Shown: piece after piece, positions 10,231 through 20,458 of the stretch
Layout of the letters: every line of letters begins with the position of its first letter
Position numbering within the stretch: the stretch's first letter is position 1
From: Candidatus Poribacteria bacterium
Lineage (GTDB): Bacteria > Poribacteria > WGA-4E > WGA-3G
Direction: 5' to 3'
Assembly (NCBI GenBank): GCA_022822085.1
Contig: JAJECK010000144.1
Span: 1 to 64,000 of the forward strand
DNA length: 64,000 nucleotides
Translations under genes and position numbers: made by a program
Notes under the pieces: generated by a model
Database searches by the model: none
Told to the model about the DNA's origin: nothing
Seen by the model: only the letters and a program-made list of their open reading frames with translations

Positions 10231-12936
10231 TTATTTCCGTATCAACATTTTCCGTGTTGCGGTGAAATCTCCTGCTGTTAACGTATAGAAATACACACCA
10301 CTGGCGACTGGTTCACCGAGTTGATTATTGCCATCCCAATATGCAGCACGGTTTCTGCTCCTGTAGGTACCGGCAGGTTGATGTCCAAATGACAATGTGC
10401 GAACTAATTGCCCGTCCGTAGTGTAGACAGAGATATTGACATCTGCTGGGGCCGCTAACTGATAAGGTATCCAGGTTTCAGGGTTGAACGGATTTGGAAA
10501 GTTCGCCAGCAGTGCGTTTTTGTCGGGTAAGGTAACCTGGACGGTGGGTGCTGCTTGTGTTTCGATGACTTCGAAACGCGTGATTTCAGTAAAATCATTG
10601 TAAATGGTATTCTTTGCTTTGTCAGTAACCGATATTCCGATAACCCCCCAAATACCGGGAAAACTACCTTCTGGTAAGACAATATAGGCAATATATTTCT
10701 GATAAACATTTGGGTCCTCTTGAAAATAGATGTCCTTTGTAGAGTTAGAAGTGTAGGGTCCCCAAAGTTTATAGCTTCGTTCACCCCCCAACGGATCTCT
10801 GATACGAATAGACCCTTTTTCAAACCCACTTATATCGTCTTTCACATAATACTCTACAGTGACAAATGTCATACCATTAGGATTTTCTGGTTTCGCGGGT
10901 TCGGCATTAACAGTGATCCTGTTAACATCGAGTGTCGGTGGCATCGTATCTGGGGTCTTCGTTTCTACTGTTACTTTTTGTATCTGATCATCAATGTTAG
11001 GTAAGTACACATTTACCCTATTTATACCATCCTGAAAGTAGAGTCTGTTTAGTACATACTCCCCTCCGGTCATATAATGTGGGATGATAAAAGTAGATTT
11101 CAATGTCCAAATATCATTTTCTCTACTGACCATAGAAGCCCACACGTTATAACTACCAGTATGACTTAGGTGGTAGGTAACTGTGGGACTGTACCGTTCT
11201 TTTTGACTTATATTGGCATACCCGCTGAGCGTCCTATCCTCTTGGACTTGCCATGTTGCGGCTACGACGTAGTAATGCTCGTTTTTATCGGTGTATGCGT
11301 CTGACACCTTCAGTGTTGCGGAATTCGGCACATATTGGGGAGGGTATAAGTCTTCGTATGTGTTGTTGATATAGATTTGCAAGCCGAAGCCACCCGAATT
11401 ATATCTTGTTAGCCTATTCGCATCATAAGTTAACACTTGTGTTATTGTATAATTCCCTTTAGGTTCATTCTTGTGCACAGTCGTCTTTCCGCGCAATATA
11501 TTGCTCTGACGAAGATATTTACCTTCTGCATCTACAGGGGATAAGTAAACATCGAAGTACTTGAGCCGATTTCGATCCCCATTTAACAATCTGAAGAACA
11601 CACGTCCCCCTGTTGAGTAATCCAATTCGTTTTCTGTATGGGTTTCTATTTCAATCTCAACATCTTTAGGCCATTCTGGTTTACCGCTGACTGTCACATC
11701 CACCCGGACAACTTCACCGGGGTATACATAATCGGGATATAAGTTATAGACAACAAAGGTGAGGTCTTCGCGTATCGTAGAAATATAGCGTGTGCCGTGC
11801 ATAATCCTGTTCTGTATGAACTCATACTTAGCTGGCGATCTTGACCTCAGTTTATCCGGGGTGACGATATAGTAAGCGATACTTTCTGCCATATCTTCAT
11901 CTGGATTTACGCCATGTGCGTAGTCGGATACAAACTCGGTCTGATTGGTTGTCGACCACCTTCCATCTTCATAGTACCACCCGCCGAGTTCTATCCAGTC
12001 TGCTTTGAGTTGCGCATCAAATAGATACGCCCACAAGAAATGTGCTTTTTCATGGAGAATGAGTCGTTGTGTGTCGTGTGAGATCCCATCTATAAAAGCT
12101 TTGTCTGTAAACTCAATAAAGCCTTTCCCCGTATTCGCGCGTGCAGCGTATTCAACGAACGGATCGGGTGCGCGTCTGATAAGATATTTCAATCCTGGTG
12201 TCACATGCATGCCAGATGGATATTCTTCGAACATGACCATGATACCCATGATTTCTTCATAAGTAAATTTGTCAAACTTATCAGCAGGTTCACCAGTTAA
12301 AACTTTATAGTCGGGGACATGCACCGTAACACCATAGTTTCTTTGCAGCAGGCGGTCTATCGTTTGGTGTTGGATTCCTATGCCTGGGACGTATGTAGCA
12401 AATCTGAGAGCTGCACGCCACAGTCGCTTGGAAAAATATCGTCCTCTAATGCCATCTATTTTTGCAACAAACGGATGTGCATAAGTGAAAGCCTCTGATG
12501 CAATTGTTATTGTCCGAAGACTACCGTATTCAACTGCCACATCGGGACCCAGGTCAATGTCTTGTACCACATGCGCATCACTTAATATCCAATAACTGGG
12601 GTAAGAACTACCATACGCCCCTATATCTTGTAATGCCTGTAGCAGCAGATATGCTTTATCCTCATCCCATTCTGGCGATAAATACACTCTATACCGATCT
12701 GCTAATGTTTTACTCGCACTGCTTGTTAACAATGCGTTGATACCTGTATTTTCTATCTCTACCTCTATCGGTTTTGGCACAAAGACTGTTTCCTGCCCTG
12801 AGGGGACTTCATCTATTGCCCAGTGATATGTAGTCGTTTCATATTCTGCAATCGCCTGCCCTGAAAATAGGCTCATTAAGAAAAGAGCTATCATATAAAG
12901 GACTAATATTTGCTGGCGGACCAGAGTTTCACGCAT
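10231..12936 (-). CDS. Large secreted protein with FlgD-like/T9SS-type C-terminal sorting tail
   Basis: Signal peptide '[20 protein letters not shown]'; C-terminus '[40 protein letters not shown]...[22 protein letters not shown]'; internal '[13 protein letters not shown]' is HExxH-like (HEKAH). Confidence 0.75.
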   Translation of the reverse strand: MRETLVRQQILVLYMIALFLMSLFSGQAIAEYETTTYHWAIDEVPSGQETVFVPKPIEVEIENTGINALLTSSASKTLADRYRVYLSPEWDEDKAYLLLQALQDIGAYGSSYPSYWILSDAHVVQDIDLGPDVAVEYGSLRTITIASEAFTYAHPFVAKIDGIRGRYFSKRLWRAALRFATYVPGIGIQHQTIDRLLQRNYGVTVHVPDYKVLTGEPADKFDKFTYEEIMGIMVMFEEYPSGMHVTPGLKYLIRRAPDPFVEYAARANTGKGFIEFTDKAFIDGISHDTQRLILHEKAHFLWAYLFDAQLKADWIELGGWYYEDGRWSTTNQTEFVSDYAHGVNPDEDMAESIAYYIVTPDKLRSRSPAKYEFIQNRIMHGTRYISTIREDLTFVVYNLYPDYVYPGEVVRVDVTVSGKPEWPKDVEIEIETHTENELDYSTGGRVFFRLLNGDRNRLKYFDVYLSPVDAEGKYLRQSNILRGKTTVHKNEPKGNYTITQVLTYDANRLTRYNSGGFGLQIYINNTYEDLYPPQYVPNSATLKVSDAYTDKNEHYYVVAATWQVQEDRTLSGYANISQKERYSPTVTYHLSHTGSYNVWASMVSRENDIWTLKSTFIIPHYMTGGEYVLNRLYFQDGINRVNVYLPNIDDQIQKVTVETKTPDTMPPTLDVNRITVNAEPAKPENPNGMTFVTVEYYVKDDISGFEKGSIRIRDPLGGERSYKLWGPYTSNSTKDIYFQEDPNVYQKYIAYIVLPEGSFPGIWGVIGISVTDKAKNTIYNDFTEITRFEVIETQAAPTVQVTLPDKNALLANFPNPFNPETWIPYQLAAPADVNISVYTTDGQLVRTLSFGHQPAGTYRSRNRAAYWDGNNQLGEPVASGVYFYTLTAGDFTATRKMLIRK

Positions 12937-13074
12937 TGCACTGTTCCTCTGTAATTATCAAGTTGATTCTTATGCGTCGCTATCAAAGTCAAATAGGACC
13001 ATTTCTAATTAATTTTGGACCATTCTTCCGTAGGTCGGGTAGAGGCACGAAACCCGACACGTTCAACCCTTGTC

Positions 13075-13127
13075 GGGTTTCGCTAACGCTTTACCCATAA
13101 GCGTCAATTTAGCGAAGATTTTCTTGT
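13075..13127. repeat. 53-bp dispersed direct repeat, copy 1
   Basis: gggtttcgctaacgctttacccataagcgtcaatttagcgaagattttcttgt; 49/53 identical to 13393-13445. Confidence 0.85.
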
Positions 13128-13186
13128 AGGAGCGAGCTTTGCTCGCGACAAAGGACGAACGATCGCGAGCAAAGCTCGCTCCTACA
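13125..13186. repeat. REP-like palindrome tgtaggagcgagctttgctcgcga
   Basis: 13125-13148 is the exact reverse complement of 13163-13186 (24 bp arms, 14 nt loop). Confidence 0.9.
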
Positions 13187-13328
13187 GAATATAAGAGGGC
13201 CAAACGCGCATTTGACGTTAATTCCTGGGGCTGAACACATCCAAAATACAGATAATATTCCTCATAGTAAAATCCGAAAATACGTTCACATTTCAATTAA
13301 CAACAATCCCCCGCACCATCGCTCGCTG

Positions 13329-13348
13329 GCGAGGTTTCCTAACCTCGC
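13329..13348. repeat. gcgaggtt-tcct-aacctcgc palindrome, copy 1
   Basis: 8-bp perfect stem, 4-nt loop; related copies at 36395 and 46726. Confidence 0.8.
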
Positions 13349-13392
13349 TAATGTAAAGGTAATTATGGATTTACCTATAAATTGACGCCTAT

Positions 13393-13445
13393 GGGTTTCG
13401 CTAACGCTCTACCCATAGGTGTCAATTTAGCGGAGATTTTCTTGT
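13393..13445. repeat. 53-bp dispersed direct repeat, copy 2
   Basis: 49/53 identical to 13075-13127. Confidence 0.85.
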
Positions 13446-13472
13446 CCGATTTTCTTATTCATGAGTATTTTC

Positions 13473-15701
13473 CTATTTGAAATTTTGTGCCACAATAATG
13501 AGATCTAATATATTGACAACACCATCGCCATTCAAGTCTGGTTCTGCTGCTTCAAAGGCATTTGCGACAATCACTAAATCTTGTATATTGACAACGCCAT
13601 CCATATTGACATCTGCTGCGATATTGTTTGTTTCAGTGGTGAGTTGTGGGAGTTCCCACAAAAGCACGGTGCCATCATCACTCCCACTGGCGAGGGTGCG
13701 TCCATCCGGACTGAACGATACACTATTGACAGCAGCGGTATGCCCTTCAAGTGTGTCTATTTCTACCCGCGCATCCCACAAACGCACGGTGTTGTCATCA
13801 CTCCCACTGGCGAGGATATGTCCATCTGGACTGAACGATACACTATTGACAGCAGCGGTATGTCCTTCAAGGGTGCTGATTTCTGCCTGCCTCCCAACAT
13901 CCCATAGGCGCACGGTGCGGTCATTACTCCCACTTACGATTGTTTTGCCATCTGGCCTGAACGATACACTATTGACCCAACCGGTATGTCCCCGAAGGAC
14001 AGCGATTTCTGTCCATGCTTCCACATCCCACAGACGTACAGTGCCGTCAATACTCCCTGCACTTGCCAGGGTGCGTCCATCTGGACTGAACGACACACTT
14101 TTTACAGCTCCAATATGTTCCCAGTGTCTGCCTATTTCTGTCTGCGTCTCAACATCCCACAGACTCACAATGTGATCGTGATTATAGTAGGAAAAATCAT
14201 ATACACTTATCACGGAATTATATCCACTTGCACAGGCGAGGGTGCGTCCATCGGGACTGAAAACAACACTATTGAGAGCCCCTACACCAAATGTGCCTAT
14301 TTGCGTCAGCGTCCCAACATCCCACAAAGATACACTCCCACTTACGATTGTTTTGCCATCTGGACTGAACGATACACTATTGCCCCCGGCCCAAAGTCTG
14401 CCTATTTGCGTCTGCGTCGCAATATCCCACAAACGCACGCCAGAGCCAGAAACCATAGCACCCCCACTTACGATTGTTTTGCCATCGGGACTGAACGACA
14501 CACTATTGATACCAGGATCACGAGCAGAAAAAGCAGCCGTATGCTCCTCAAGCATGGTGCGGAACCACGAATATCCCTTTTTTCTTTTTTGCGCTTCAAT
14601 AATCCACAATACATCCCATGTATGTACTTCCCATGAAAGTAATGTTGAATATTCTTTTTGGGCATTTACACCCCAGAAATCCACTCTTTCGGACACTCTG
14701 CCGCCAAAGATCTGCGAAGTTTTATATGCAAGTGTCTGACCATCTGGACTGAACGATATACCCGTGACACCCGGACCCACCATAGACATAGTTATTTCTG
14801 TCTGTGTAGCAACATTCCACAAACGCACTTCGCTATGACTCCACAAACGCGCGTGGACGTAGTCCCCTCCACTGGCGATTATCTGACCATCTGGGCTGAA
14901 CGATACACTATGGATCCAACCGGTATGTCCCGCCAGTGTTCCTATTTCTGTCTGTGTAGCAACATCCCACAAACGCACGGTGCGGTCATGACTCCCACTT
15001 GCAAGGGTTTTACCATCGGGACTGAATGATACACTACTGACATAGGCGGTATGTCCCTCAAGTGTGCCTATTTCTGTCTGTGTATCCACATCCCATAGAC
15101 GCACGGTGTTGTCAGAACTGCCACTTGCGAGGGTGCGTCCATCCGGACTGAATGATATATTATTGATATTTACCGTAAGCCCTTTAAGCCCAGTATATCC
15201 TTTAAGTGTGTGTATTTGCGTCTGTGTCCCCACATCCCATAGACGCAGGGTGTTATCCTCACTCCTACTTACCAAGGTACGTCCATCTGGACTGAACGAC
15301 ACACTATAGATACCCCCCGTATGCCCTTCAAGTCTGCCTATTTCTGTCCGTGTAGCGACATCCCATAGGCGCACGGTGTTGTCAGAACTGCCACTGGCAA
15401 GGGTGTGTCCATTTGGACTGAACGCTATACTATTGATACGCCCTGTATGGCCAGTGAGTAGTGCCAGTGCTTCGCTTGTCTGGACATCATAAATCCATAT
15501 ACCGATCGTACTCGCCACAGCAAGCAATGCCCCATCTTGTGTGCACGTTATATCATTTATTCCGCCTTTACCGAGCCTCGCTTTAGCACCTTCGGGGAGC
15601 CCCCACTGCGTGTAAGGTTCATTTTCTGCAGTCGTGTTGGGGACATATAGAAACGTTGACAATATCAACAACATCAAACTCAAAAACACTTTGGGTTTCA
15701 C
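13473..15701 (-). CDS. Secreted WD40-repeat protein (14 repeats) with C-terminal dockerin-like domain
   Basis: Signal peptide; repeats 'GHTxxVxSVSFSPDGRTLASGSxDxTVRLWDV'; C-terminus with two Ca-loop motifs 'DVNMDGVVNIQDLVIVANAF' and 'DLNGDGVVNILDLIIVAQNF'. Confidence 0.93.
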   Translation of the reverse strand: MKPKVFLSLMLLILSTFLYVPNTTAENEPYTQWGLPEGAKARLGKGGINDITCTQDGALLAVASTIGIWIYDVQTSEALALLTGHTGRINSIAFSPNGHTLASGSSDNTVRLWDVATRTEIGRLEGHTGGIYSVSFSPDGRTLVSRSEDNTLRLWDVGTQTQIHTLKGYTGLKGLTVNINNISFSPDGRTLASGSSDNTVRLWDVDTQTEIGTLEGHTAYVSSVSFSPDGKTLASGSHDRTVRLWDVATQTEIGTLAGHTGWIHSVSFSPDGQIIASGGDYVHARLWSHSEVRLWNVATQTEITMSMVGPGVTGISFSPDGQTLAYKTSQIFGGRVSERVDFWGVNAQKEYSTLLSWEVHTWDVLWIIEAQKRKKGYSWFRTMLEEHTAAFSARDPGINSVSFSPDGKTIVSGGAMVSGSGVRLWDIATQTQIGRLWAGGNSVSFSPDGKTIVSGSVSLWDVGTLTQIGTFGVGALNSVVFSPDGRTLACASGYNSVISVYDFSYYNHDHIVSLWDVETQTEIGRHWEHIGAVKSVSFSPDGRTLASAGSIDGTVRLWDVEAWTEIAVLRGHTGWVNSVSFRPDGKTIVSGSNDRTVRLWDVGRQAEISTLEGHTAAVNSVSFSPDGHILASGSDDNTVRLWDARVEIDTLEGHTAAVNSVSFSPDGRTLASGSDDGTVLLWELPQLTTETNNIAADVNMDGVVNIQDLVIVANAFEAAEPDLNGDGVVNILDLIIVAQNFK

Positions 15702-15895
15702 AAGAAACTCCTTAATTCCGATCTAACGTCAGAACGGACGAACTTATATTTTCCTGATTTGCGCCACTCTTTTTCTACTTCTTGGCAGTGTGCAATGAAT
15801 TTTGAAAGATCGTTTCCAAATTCCTCTGAAATCTTCAGACGCATTTCGCGAACTTCCTTCATAACATCGCTCATCTCGTTGGAGTCCTTTTCCAT
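15698..15895 (-). CDS. Small hypothetical protein
   Basis: 65 aa ORF, stop overlaps the WD40 start (4 nt), plausible charged helical protein. Confidence 0.5.
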   Translation of the reverse strand: MEKDSNEMSDVMKEVREMRLKISEEFGNDLSKFIAHCQEVEKEWRKSGKYKFVRSDVRSELRSFL

Positions 15896-15936
15896 AAGTT
15901 CTTGAATTTCCTTTGTTATTGGGACTGTCCTTTTTT

Positions 15937-16268
15937 CAGTCCCTAATGAAGATTAAGAAATAGTTTGGATAATTCTATGTTCGCCAAGACTGGGTAGGTG
16001 CGGTTTTCTAACCAATTCAGAGGACCAAACGCGTATTCTGACATAGACATCAATTTTAGGAAATAATCCTGTATTTCAGCCCCAGAGGGGCGGAATGTGT
16101 CCAGTTACCAGCATCAAGCCGTGGAACCCCAGAGGGGTGACACAACAGACATAGACACCTTTCGCCCCTCTGGGGCTTGCTTTTGAGGGCATCGTCACGT
16201 TCTATACACCTTTCGCACCTCTGGTGCTGCCAGGACCTGATTTATTTCTTAATCTTCGTACGGGACTG
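15937..16268. repeat. MITE-like element (332 bp) with ~26-bp terminal inverted repeats
   Basis: Left cagtccctaatgaagattaagaaata (15937-15962) vs revcomp of right 16243-16268 cagtcccgtacgaagattaagaaata, 23/26 identical; internal 15-bp perfect IR agccccagaggggcg at 16078-16092 / 16163-16177. Confidence 0.75.
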
Positions 16269-16420
16269 GAGACGATTTCTATATTTCAAATATACCTTAA
16301 GTTGACACATAAAGGGTTGAAGGACGAAACCCAACACGTATTGATTATGTCTATCATGTCCGGTTTCGCTTCGCTCTACCCGACCTACAATATAGCACTT
16401 GACAAAGCAATAGTTCATTC

Positions 16421-17422
16421 CTACATATCTTTATTCCACTGAAGAACAACACCGAGTAATCCAGGATTCCATTCCATAAGCAATTGATATGCATTCGGTG
16501 CTTCCTGTCCTGGAACCTTATGACTTATCAGTGGGGCAACATCAAACCTTTTATCTGATATAAGAGAAATCATCAAACGACTATCATCATCGCTTGTCCA
16601 GAAATTTGGTGATGATTCTTGACGCGGACGAATAGAATTGTGAGCACCATATAATATCAAACCCTTTTTATGCACATCACGATAGAAGTTGACCTTTGGC
16701 GTTTCGCCACGTGTGCTTGCCAATAGAACAATCCTTGCCCCCCAACCTGCAACTTTCATAGCAGTGGAAATGGCATCAGGATGCCCAGTTGCTTCAATTA
16801 CTATTGACGGACCTTTACCCATAGATGCACTGTGTAACTGTTCAGAAAAGTCTTTATCTTCAGGATTTAAGGTGTAGTCTGCTCCGATGGCTTTTGACAG
16901 TTCAAGTCGACTATCGGTTAAATCAGCTGCTATAACCGGATATGCTCCACTTAATTTTGCAAGTTGCAAAGCCAGCAATCCGATGAGTCCTTGTCCAATC
17001 ACCATAGTTGATTCACCCAATTCAATTCGAGCTTTGCGGACCCCTTGTAATGCAATTGCACTGAGGTTAAAAAAGACAAGTTCATCAGCAGGAACATCAG
17101 CGGGTTGGACCTTAAATAACCTATTTGGAGATGTGACAGAGTGGCTGGTATGTCCGAGGGTAGATGCGACACGATCACCGATTGCGAAACCATTAACATT
17201 TTTTCCAACTTCTACAATTTTACCAATATTACTATAGCCAGGTCGTGTTGGGTAACTGCCTTGTGCATTTGGTAATCCCAATAAAAATGCGCGTTCTGTT
17301 CCGGGACTAATGAGTGTGCACTCTGATTTTACCAATACTTCATCATCTTTGATGGCGTGTATTTCAAATTCTTCAATATCTACTTTTGCGCGACTTGGCC
17401 ATATAACACGTTGTCCTATCAT
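16421..17422 (-). CDS. Zinc-binding/medium-chain alcohol dehydrogenase-type oxidoreductase
   Basis: 'CTLISPGTERAFLLGLPNAQGSYPTRPGYSNIGKIVEVG', 'STMVIGQGLIGLLALQLAKLSGA'; start set at MIGQRV because the longer ORF start lies in a terminator hairpin. Confidence 0.85.
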   Translation of the reverse strand: MIGQRVIWPSRAKVDIEEFEIHAIKDDEVLVKSECTLISPGTERAFLLGLPNAQGSYPTRPGYSNIGKIVEVGKNVNGFAIGDRVASTLGHTSHSVTSPNRLFKVQPADVPADELVFFNLSAIALQGVRKARIELGESTMVIGQGLIGLLALQLAKLSGAYPVIAADLTDSRLELSKAIGADYTLNPEDKDFSEQLHSASMGKGPSIVIEATGHPDAISTAMKVAGWGARIVLLASTRGETPKVNFYRDVHKKGLILYGAHNSIRPRQESSPNFWTSDDDSRLMISLISDKRFDVAPLISHKVPGQEAPNAYQLLMEWNPGLLGVVLQWNKDM

Positions 17423-17439
17423 GATTCTCAACCTCTTAA

Positions 17440-17490
17440 CATAAAAAGGATAGTCGTTTTGGAAGTATATCACAAAAACGACTATCCTTC
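17440..17490 (-). terminator. Rho-independent terminator for the HtrA gene (minus strand)
   Basis: 14-bp perfect stem aaggatagtcgttt / aaacgactatcctt; on the minus strand the hairpin is followed by a T-run (tttttatg). Confidence 0.75.
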
Positions 17491-17557
17491 AAGAATAAAT
17501 AATTGGATGACTGTTCAAACTTCACGGTTTCTCAAAGGTATGACAGAAAGACATTAA

Positions 17558-19096
17558 TTATCTGTCATCACTATCGATTTTAAGTGTGACAAATACGCCT
17601 CGTTGACGCAAGTCTTTGAAGTAAACAAGTGCTAATTTTTCTTTACTCTCTTTTAATTCCTTCACAAAAGTCTCAAAATCATCCAAAGTTGCAATTTCAG
17701 TATAATCGATTTCTTTGATGAGATAACCAGGACTGATACCACTCCTTGCGGCAATACTTCTTGGTTCAACTTCTATGACAATTACACCTGTTTCATCTTT
17801 GTGACCAAAACGATTTGCCAGTTCAGGCGATAAGTTTTGAACATGCATTCCTGACAAAGTTACTTCACTTGTAACAGGATATACAGATGATTCAAAGCTT
17901 GCTAATGCTTCTTCAGTCCGTTTGTCAAGTTTTACGGTTACGAGGACCTCTTTCCCTTTTCTCAGCAATTTCACCTTGACTTTAGTACCAACACCAGCAA
18001 ATGCGACAGCCTGCATTAGATGTGGAATGTTTTTGATTGTTTTTTCATTAAATTCAAGGATAACATCCCCATGTTGTATTCCAGCCTTTTCAGCAGGACT
18101 ATTACGTCCGACCTCATTTACTATAACCCCATGTGTTTCGTCAAGTTTAAGTTTTTCTGCCATATTGTCATCAACAGCGGACATTCTTATGCCAAGCCAG
18201 CCTTTGACGATTTTTCCATTTTCAATAAGTTGGGGTAGCAGATCCCTTGCTATATTACTTGGGATTGCAAATCCGATACCTACATTACCAACATTATAGC
18301 CATTCGTTGCAATTAGTGTATTAATACCGACCAATTCACCGCGGATATTAATTAATGCACCACCACTATTACCTTTATTTATCGGTGCATCAGTCTGTAT
18401 GAAATTGGCATGTATGAAGTTGCGAACGCTGAGACTATTAATATTACTACTATATCTATTTTTTGCACTTACCACACCGCGTGTAACAGTCTGAGAGAGA
18501 TTAAACGGAGTTCCAATTGCTATAACCCACTCACCGACTTCAAGTGCTTCTGAATCTCCGAAAGGTAGAGCTGGCAGATCTTTCTCGTCAATTTTGAGGA
18601 CTGCTAAATCGGTACCAACGACTTCCGGACCCCCTGGATCGCTTCCAATTAATTCGGCAGTGTATTTTTTTCCATTATGTAAAGTAACAATTATTTCTTT
18701 CGCGTTCTGAATAACATGGTTGTTTGTCAGTATATATCCATCACCACTAACAATTACACCAGAACCTATTCCTGTTACTTCCATAGAAGGTTGTTGTTCG
18801 TTTGGAATAGTTTCACCAAAAAACCGTTCAATCCCAACGGGTCGATCTACTTTTGTATTAATTTGCACAACAGAAGGGGTTGTGTGTTTTACTAAATTTA
18901 TAAATGCTCGGTTCGCCCGGTCAAGATACTGAAAATCATCTGATTCAATGAACTCTTTGTGCGTTTCTCCGATCGCAGTCGGTACAACGAATTGTTCAGG
19001 ACCATTGTTAATAATGAATCCGATGGCAAATGCAAGCCCAATTAAAACCAAAAAAAGTGCTATTCTTTTGGGGAGTATGTTTCTGAAATTTAACAT
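17558..19096 (-). CDS. DegP/HtrA-family periplasmic serine protease with two PDZ domains
   Basis: 'ILTNNHVIQNAKE', 'GTDLAVLKIDEKDLP', 'TDAPINKGNSGGALINIRGELVGINTLI', PDZ regions. Confidence 0.95.
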   Translation of the reverse strand: MLNFRNILPKRIALFLVLIGLAFAIGFIINNGPEQFVVPTAIGETHKEFIESDDFQYLDRANRAFINLVKHTTPSVVQINTKVDRPVGIERFFGETIPNEQQPSMEVTGIGSGVIVSGDGYILTNNHVIQNAKEIIVTLHNGKKYTAELIGSDPGGPEVVGTDLAVLKIDEKDLPALPFGDSEALEVGEWVIAIGTPFNLSQTVTRGVVSAKNRYSSNINSLSVRNFIHANFIQTDAPINKGNSGGALINIRGELVGINTLIATNGYNVGNVGIGFAIPSNIARDLLPQLIENGKIVKGWLGIRMSAVDDNMAEKLKLDETHGVIVNEVGRNSPAEKAGIQHGDVILEFNEKTIKNIPHLMQAVAFAGVGTKVKVKLLRKGKEVLVTVKLDKRTEEALASFESSVYPVTSEVTLSGMHVQNLSPELANRFGHKDETGVIVIEVEPRSIAARSGISPGYLIKEIDYTEIATLDDFETFVKELKESKEKLALVYFKDLRQRGVFVTLKIDSDDR

Positions 19097-19208
19097 GATT
19101 TTATTCCTCCAGTAAATTTAATTCCAATCAAGTCTGTATCCATTTTGTGTTTGCTATAAAAACACACCAGTCATTTAAAATAGTTGCAAAAAATTTATTC
19201 TCAATAAT

Positions 19209-19562
19209 TTACTCACCTTGCGATATTCTATCTACATGTTCACGAACTATATGTTCAGGGCAGGATTTTATGAATAACCAGGCACCCGGTATAAGTATGA
19301 CAAACGCTCCTATGCAGATATCATCAAAACGACCAATTATAGGAAGGATGAAATCGGCATCAAACGGAAAGATAAAGTATGCAATTGCAAAAATAACAGC
19401 AAGTATCTCAAAGACGACGAGTATTGCTTTACGATATATGGGTATGCGTTCATCTCTAAAAAGTCGCATCGTCAACCGTATGAAGTTAGGTAGATTTAGA
19501 AAGATACGTAGAATACGGAAAATTCCACGTCCTTTACTACCAAAGAAAAAAGGATTTATCAT
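19209..19562 (-). CDS. DUF1232/YkvA-like small membrane protein
   Basis: 'RDERIPIYRKAILVVFEILAVIFAIAYFIFPFDADFILPIIGRFDD' resembles the DUF1232 pattern. Confidence 0.75.
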   Translation of the reverse strand: MINPFFFGSKGRGIFRILRIFLNLPNFIRLTMRLFRDERIPIYRKAILVVFEILAVIFAIAYFIFPFDADFILPIIGRFDDICIGAFVILIPGAWLFIKSCPEHIVREHVDRISQGE

Positions 19563-19690
19563 ATAACAATTTTATCAATTGATACATATTTATTGCAAAT
19601 GATTTTTCATAGAAATTCAAATAGAACTTGACATTAACAATCCTAATAAGTATACTACATCAAATTGATTTCAATATACAAGGAGAAATT

Positions 19691-20458
19691 ATGGCAACAC
19701 AACTCGCTGCACAACTTTATACAGTCAGAGAATTCACCAAAACTGAATCTGACATAGCGGAAACCGTGAAAAAGGTGAAAGAACTCGGTTATGAAGCAGT
19801 TCAATGTTCAGCTCTGGGACCTATTGAACCTGAAGCACTGAAAAAGATTGTTGATAATGAAGGTATTACGATTTGTGCTACCCACACAAGTTATACACGG
19901 ATGCGTGATGAACCGCAAGCCGTGATAGATGAACATCAATTGTGGGGATGTAAACATGCAGCAATAGGTGGACTTCCTGGAGAATACCGCAGCACAGAAG
20001 GATATTCAAAGTTCGCAAAAGAAGCGTCTGAAGTTGCAGCACATCTGGCAGAAGGCGGTATTACCTTTTCGTACCATAATCACAGTTTTGAACTGGAACG
20101 TTATGATGATGGACGGACTGGACTGCAAATCTTATATGAGGATAGTGATCCAAAATATTTCAATAGTGAAATTGATACCTATTGGATACAACATGGTGGT
20201 GGGGATCCTGCGGATTGGATTCGTAAATTAAAGGGACGCGCATATATTGTACATTTCAAGGATATGGCTGTAGTTGGGAATTCACAACGGTATGCTGAAG
20301 TTGGCGAAGGCAATCTGAATTGGGCAGCTATTTTGAACGCATGTACACATGCTGAAGTAGAATGGTATATTGTTGAACAGGATTCATGCTATGAACGCGA
20401 TCCATTTGAAAGTTTAAGTATCAGTCTTAAGAATTTGCAAGCGATGGGACTTTCGTAG
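19691..20458 (+). CDS. Sugar phosphate isomerase/epimerase (AP-endonuclease-2 TIM barrel)
   Basis: 'QLYTVREFTKTESDIAETVKKVKELGYEAVQCS', 'FSYHNHSFELER', 'DTYWIQHGGGDPADWIRKLKGRAYIVHFKDM'; SD aaggaga upstream of ATG 19691. Confidence 0.9.
   Translation: MATQLAAQLYTVREFTKTESDIAETVKKVKELGYEAVQCSALGPIEPEALKKIVDNEGITICATHTSYTRMRDEPQAVIDEHQLWGCKHAAIGGLPGEYRSTEGYSKFAKEASEVAAHLAEGGITFSYHNHSFELERYDDGRTGLQILYEDSDPKYFNSEIDTYWIQHGGGDPADWIRKLKGRAYIVHFKDMAVVGNSQRYAEVGEGNLNWAAILNACTHAEVEWYIVEQDSCYERDPFESLSISLKNLQAMGLS

Noticed and set aside
8500-10288. Plus-strand ORFs opposite fusA (8500..8697, 8789..9094, 9435..9629, 9944..10288)
   Set aside because: Antisense shadows of a strongly recognised gene; no domain resemblance.
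13063-13296. Minus-strand 77 aa ORF 'VGASFARDRSSFVASKARSYKK...'
   Set aside because: Generated by the REP-like palindrome and direct repeat; no independent coding support.
13477-15309. Several plus-strand ORFs (e.g. 13477..14175, 13986..14636, 14242..14739, 15064..15309) opposite the WD40 gene
   Set aside because: Repetitive translations (RPSGLNDTLLT..., ...CVSTSHRRTV) are antisense shadows of the WD40 repeat periodicity, not genes.
17423-17473. Extended N-terminus (MIYFQNDYPFYVKRLR) of the alcohol dehydrogenase ORF
   Set aside because: These codons lie inside the terminator hairpin; the MIGQRV start at 17422 matches the family better.
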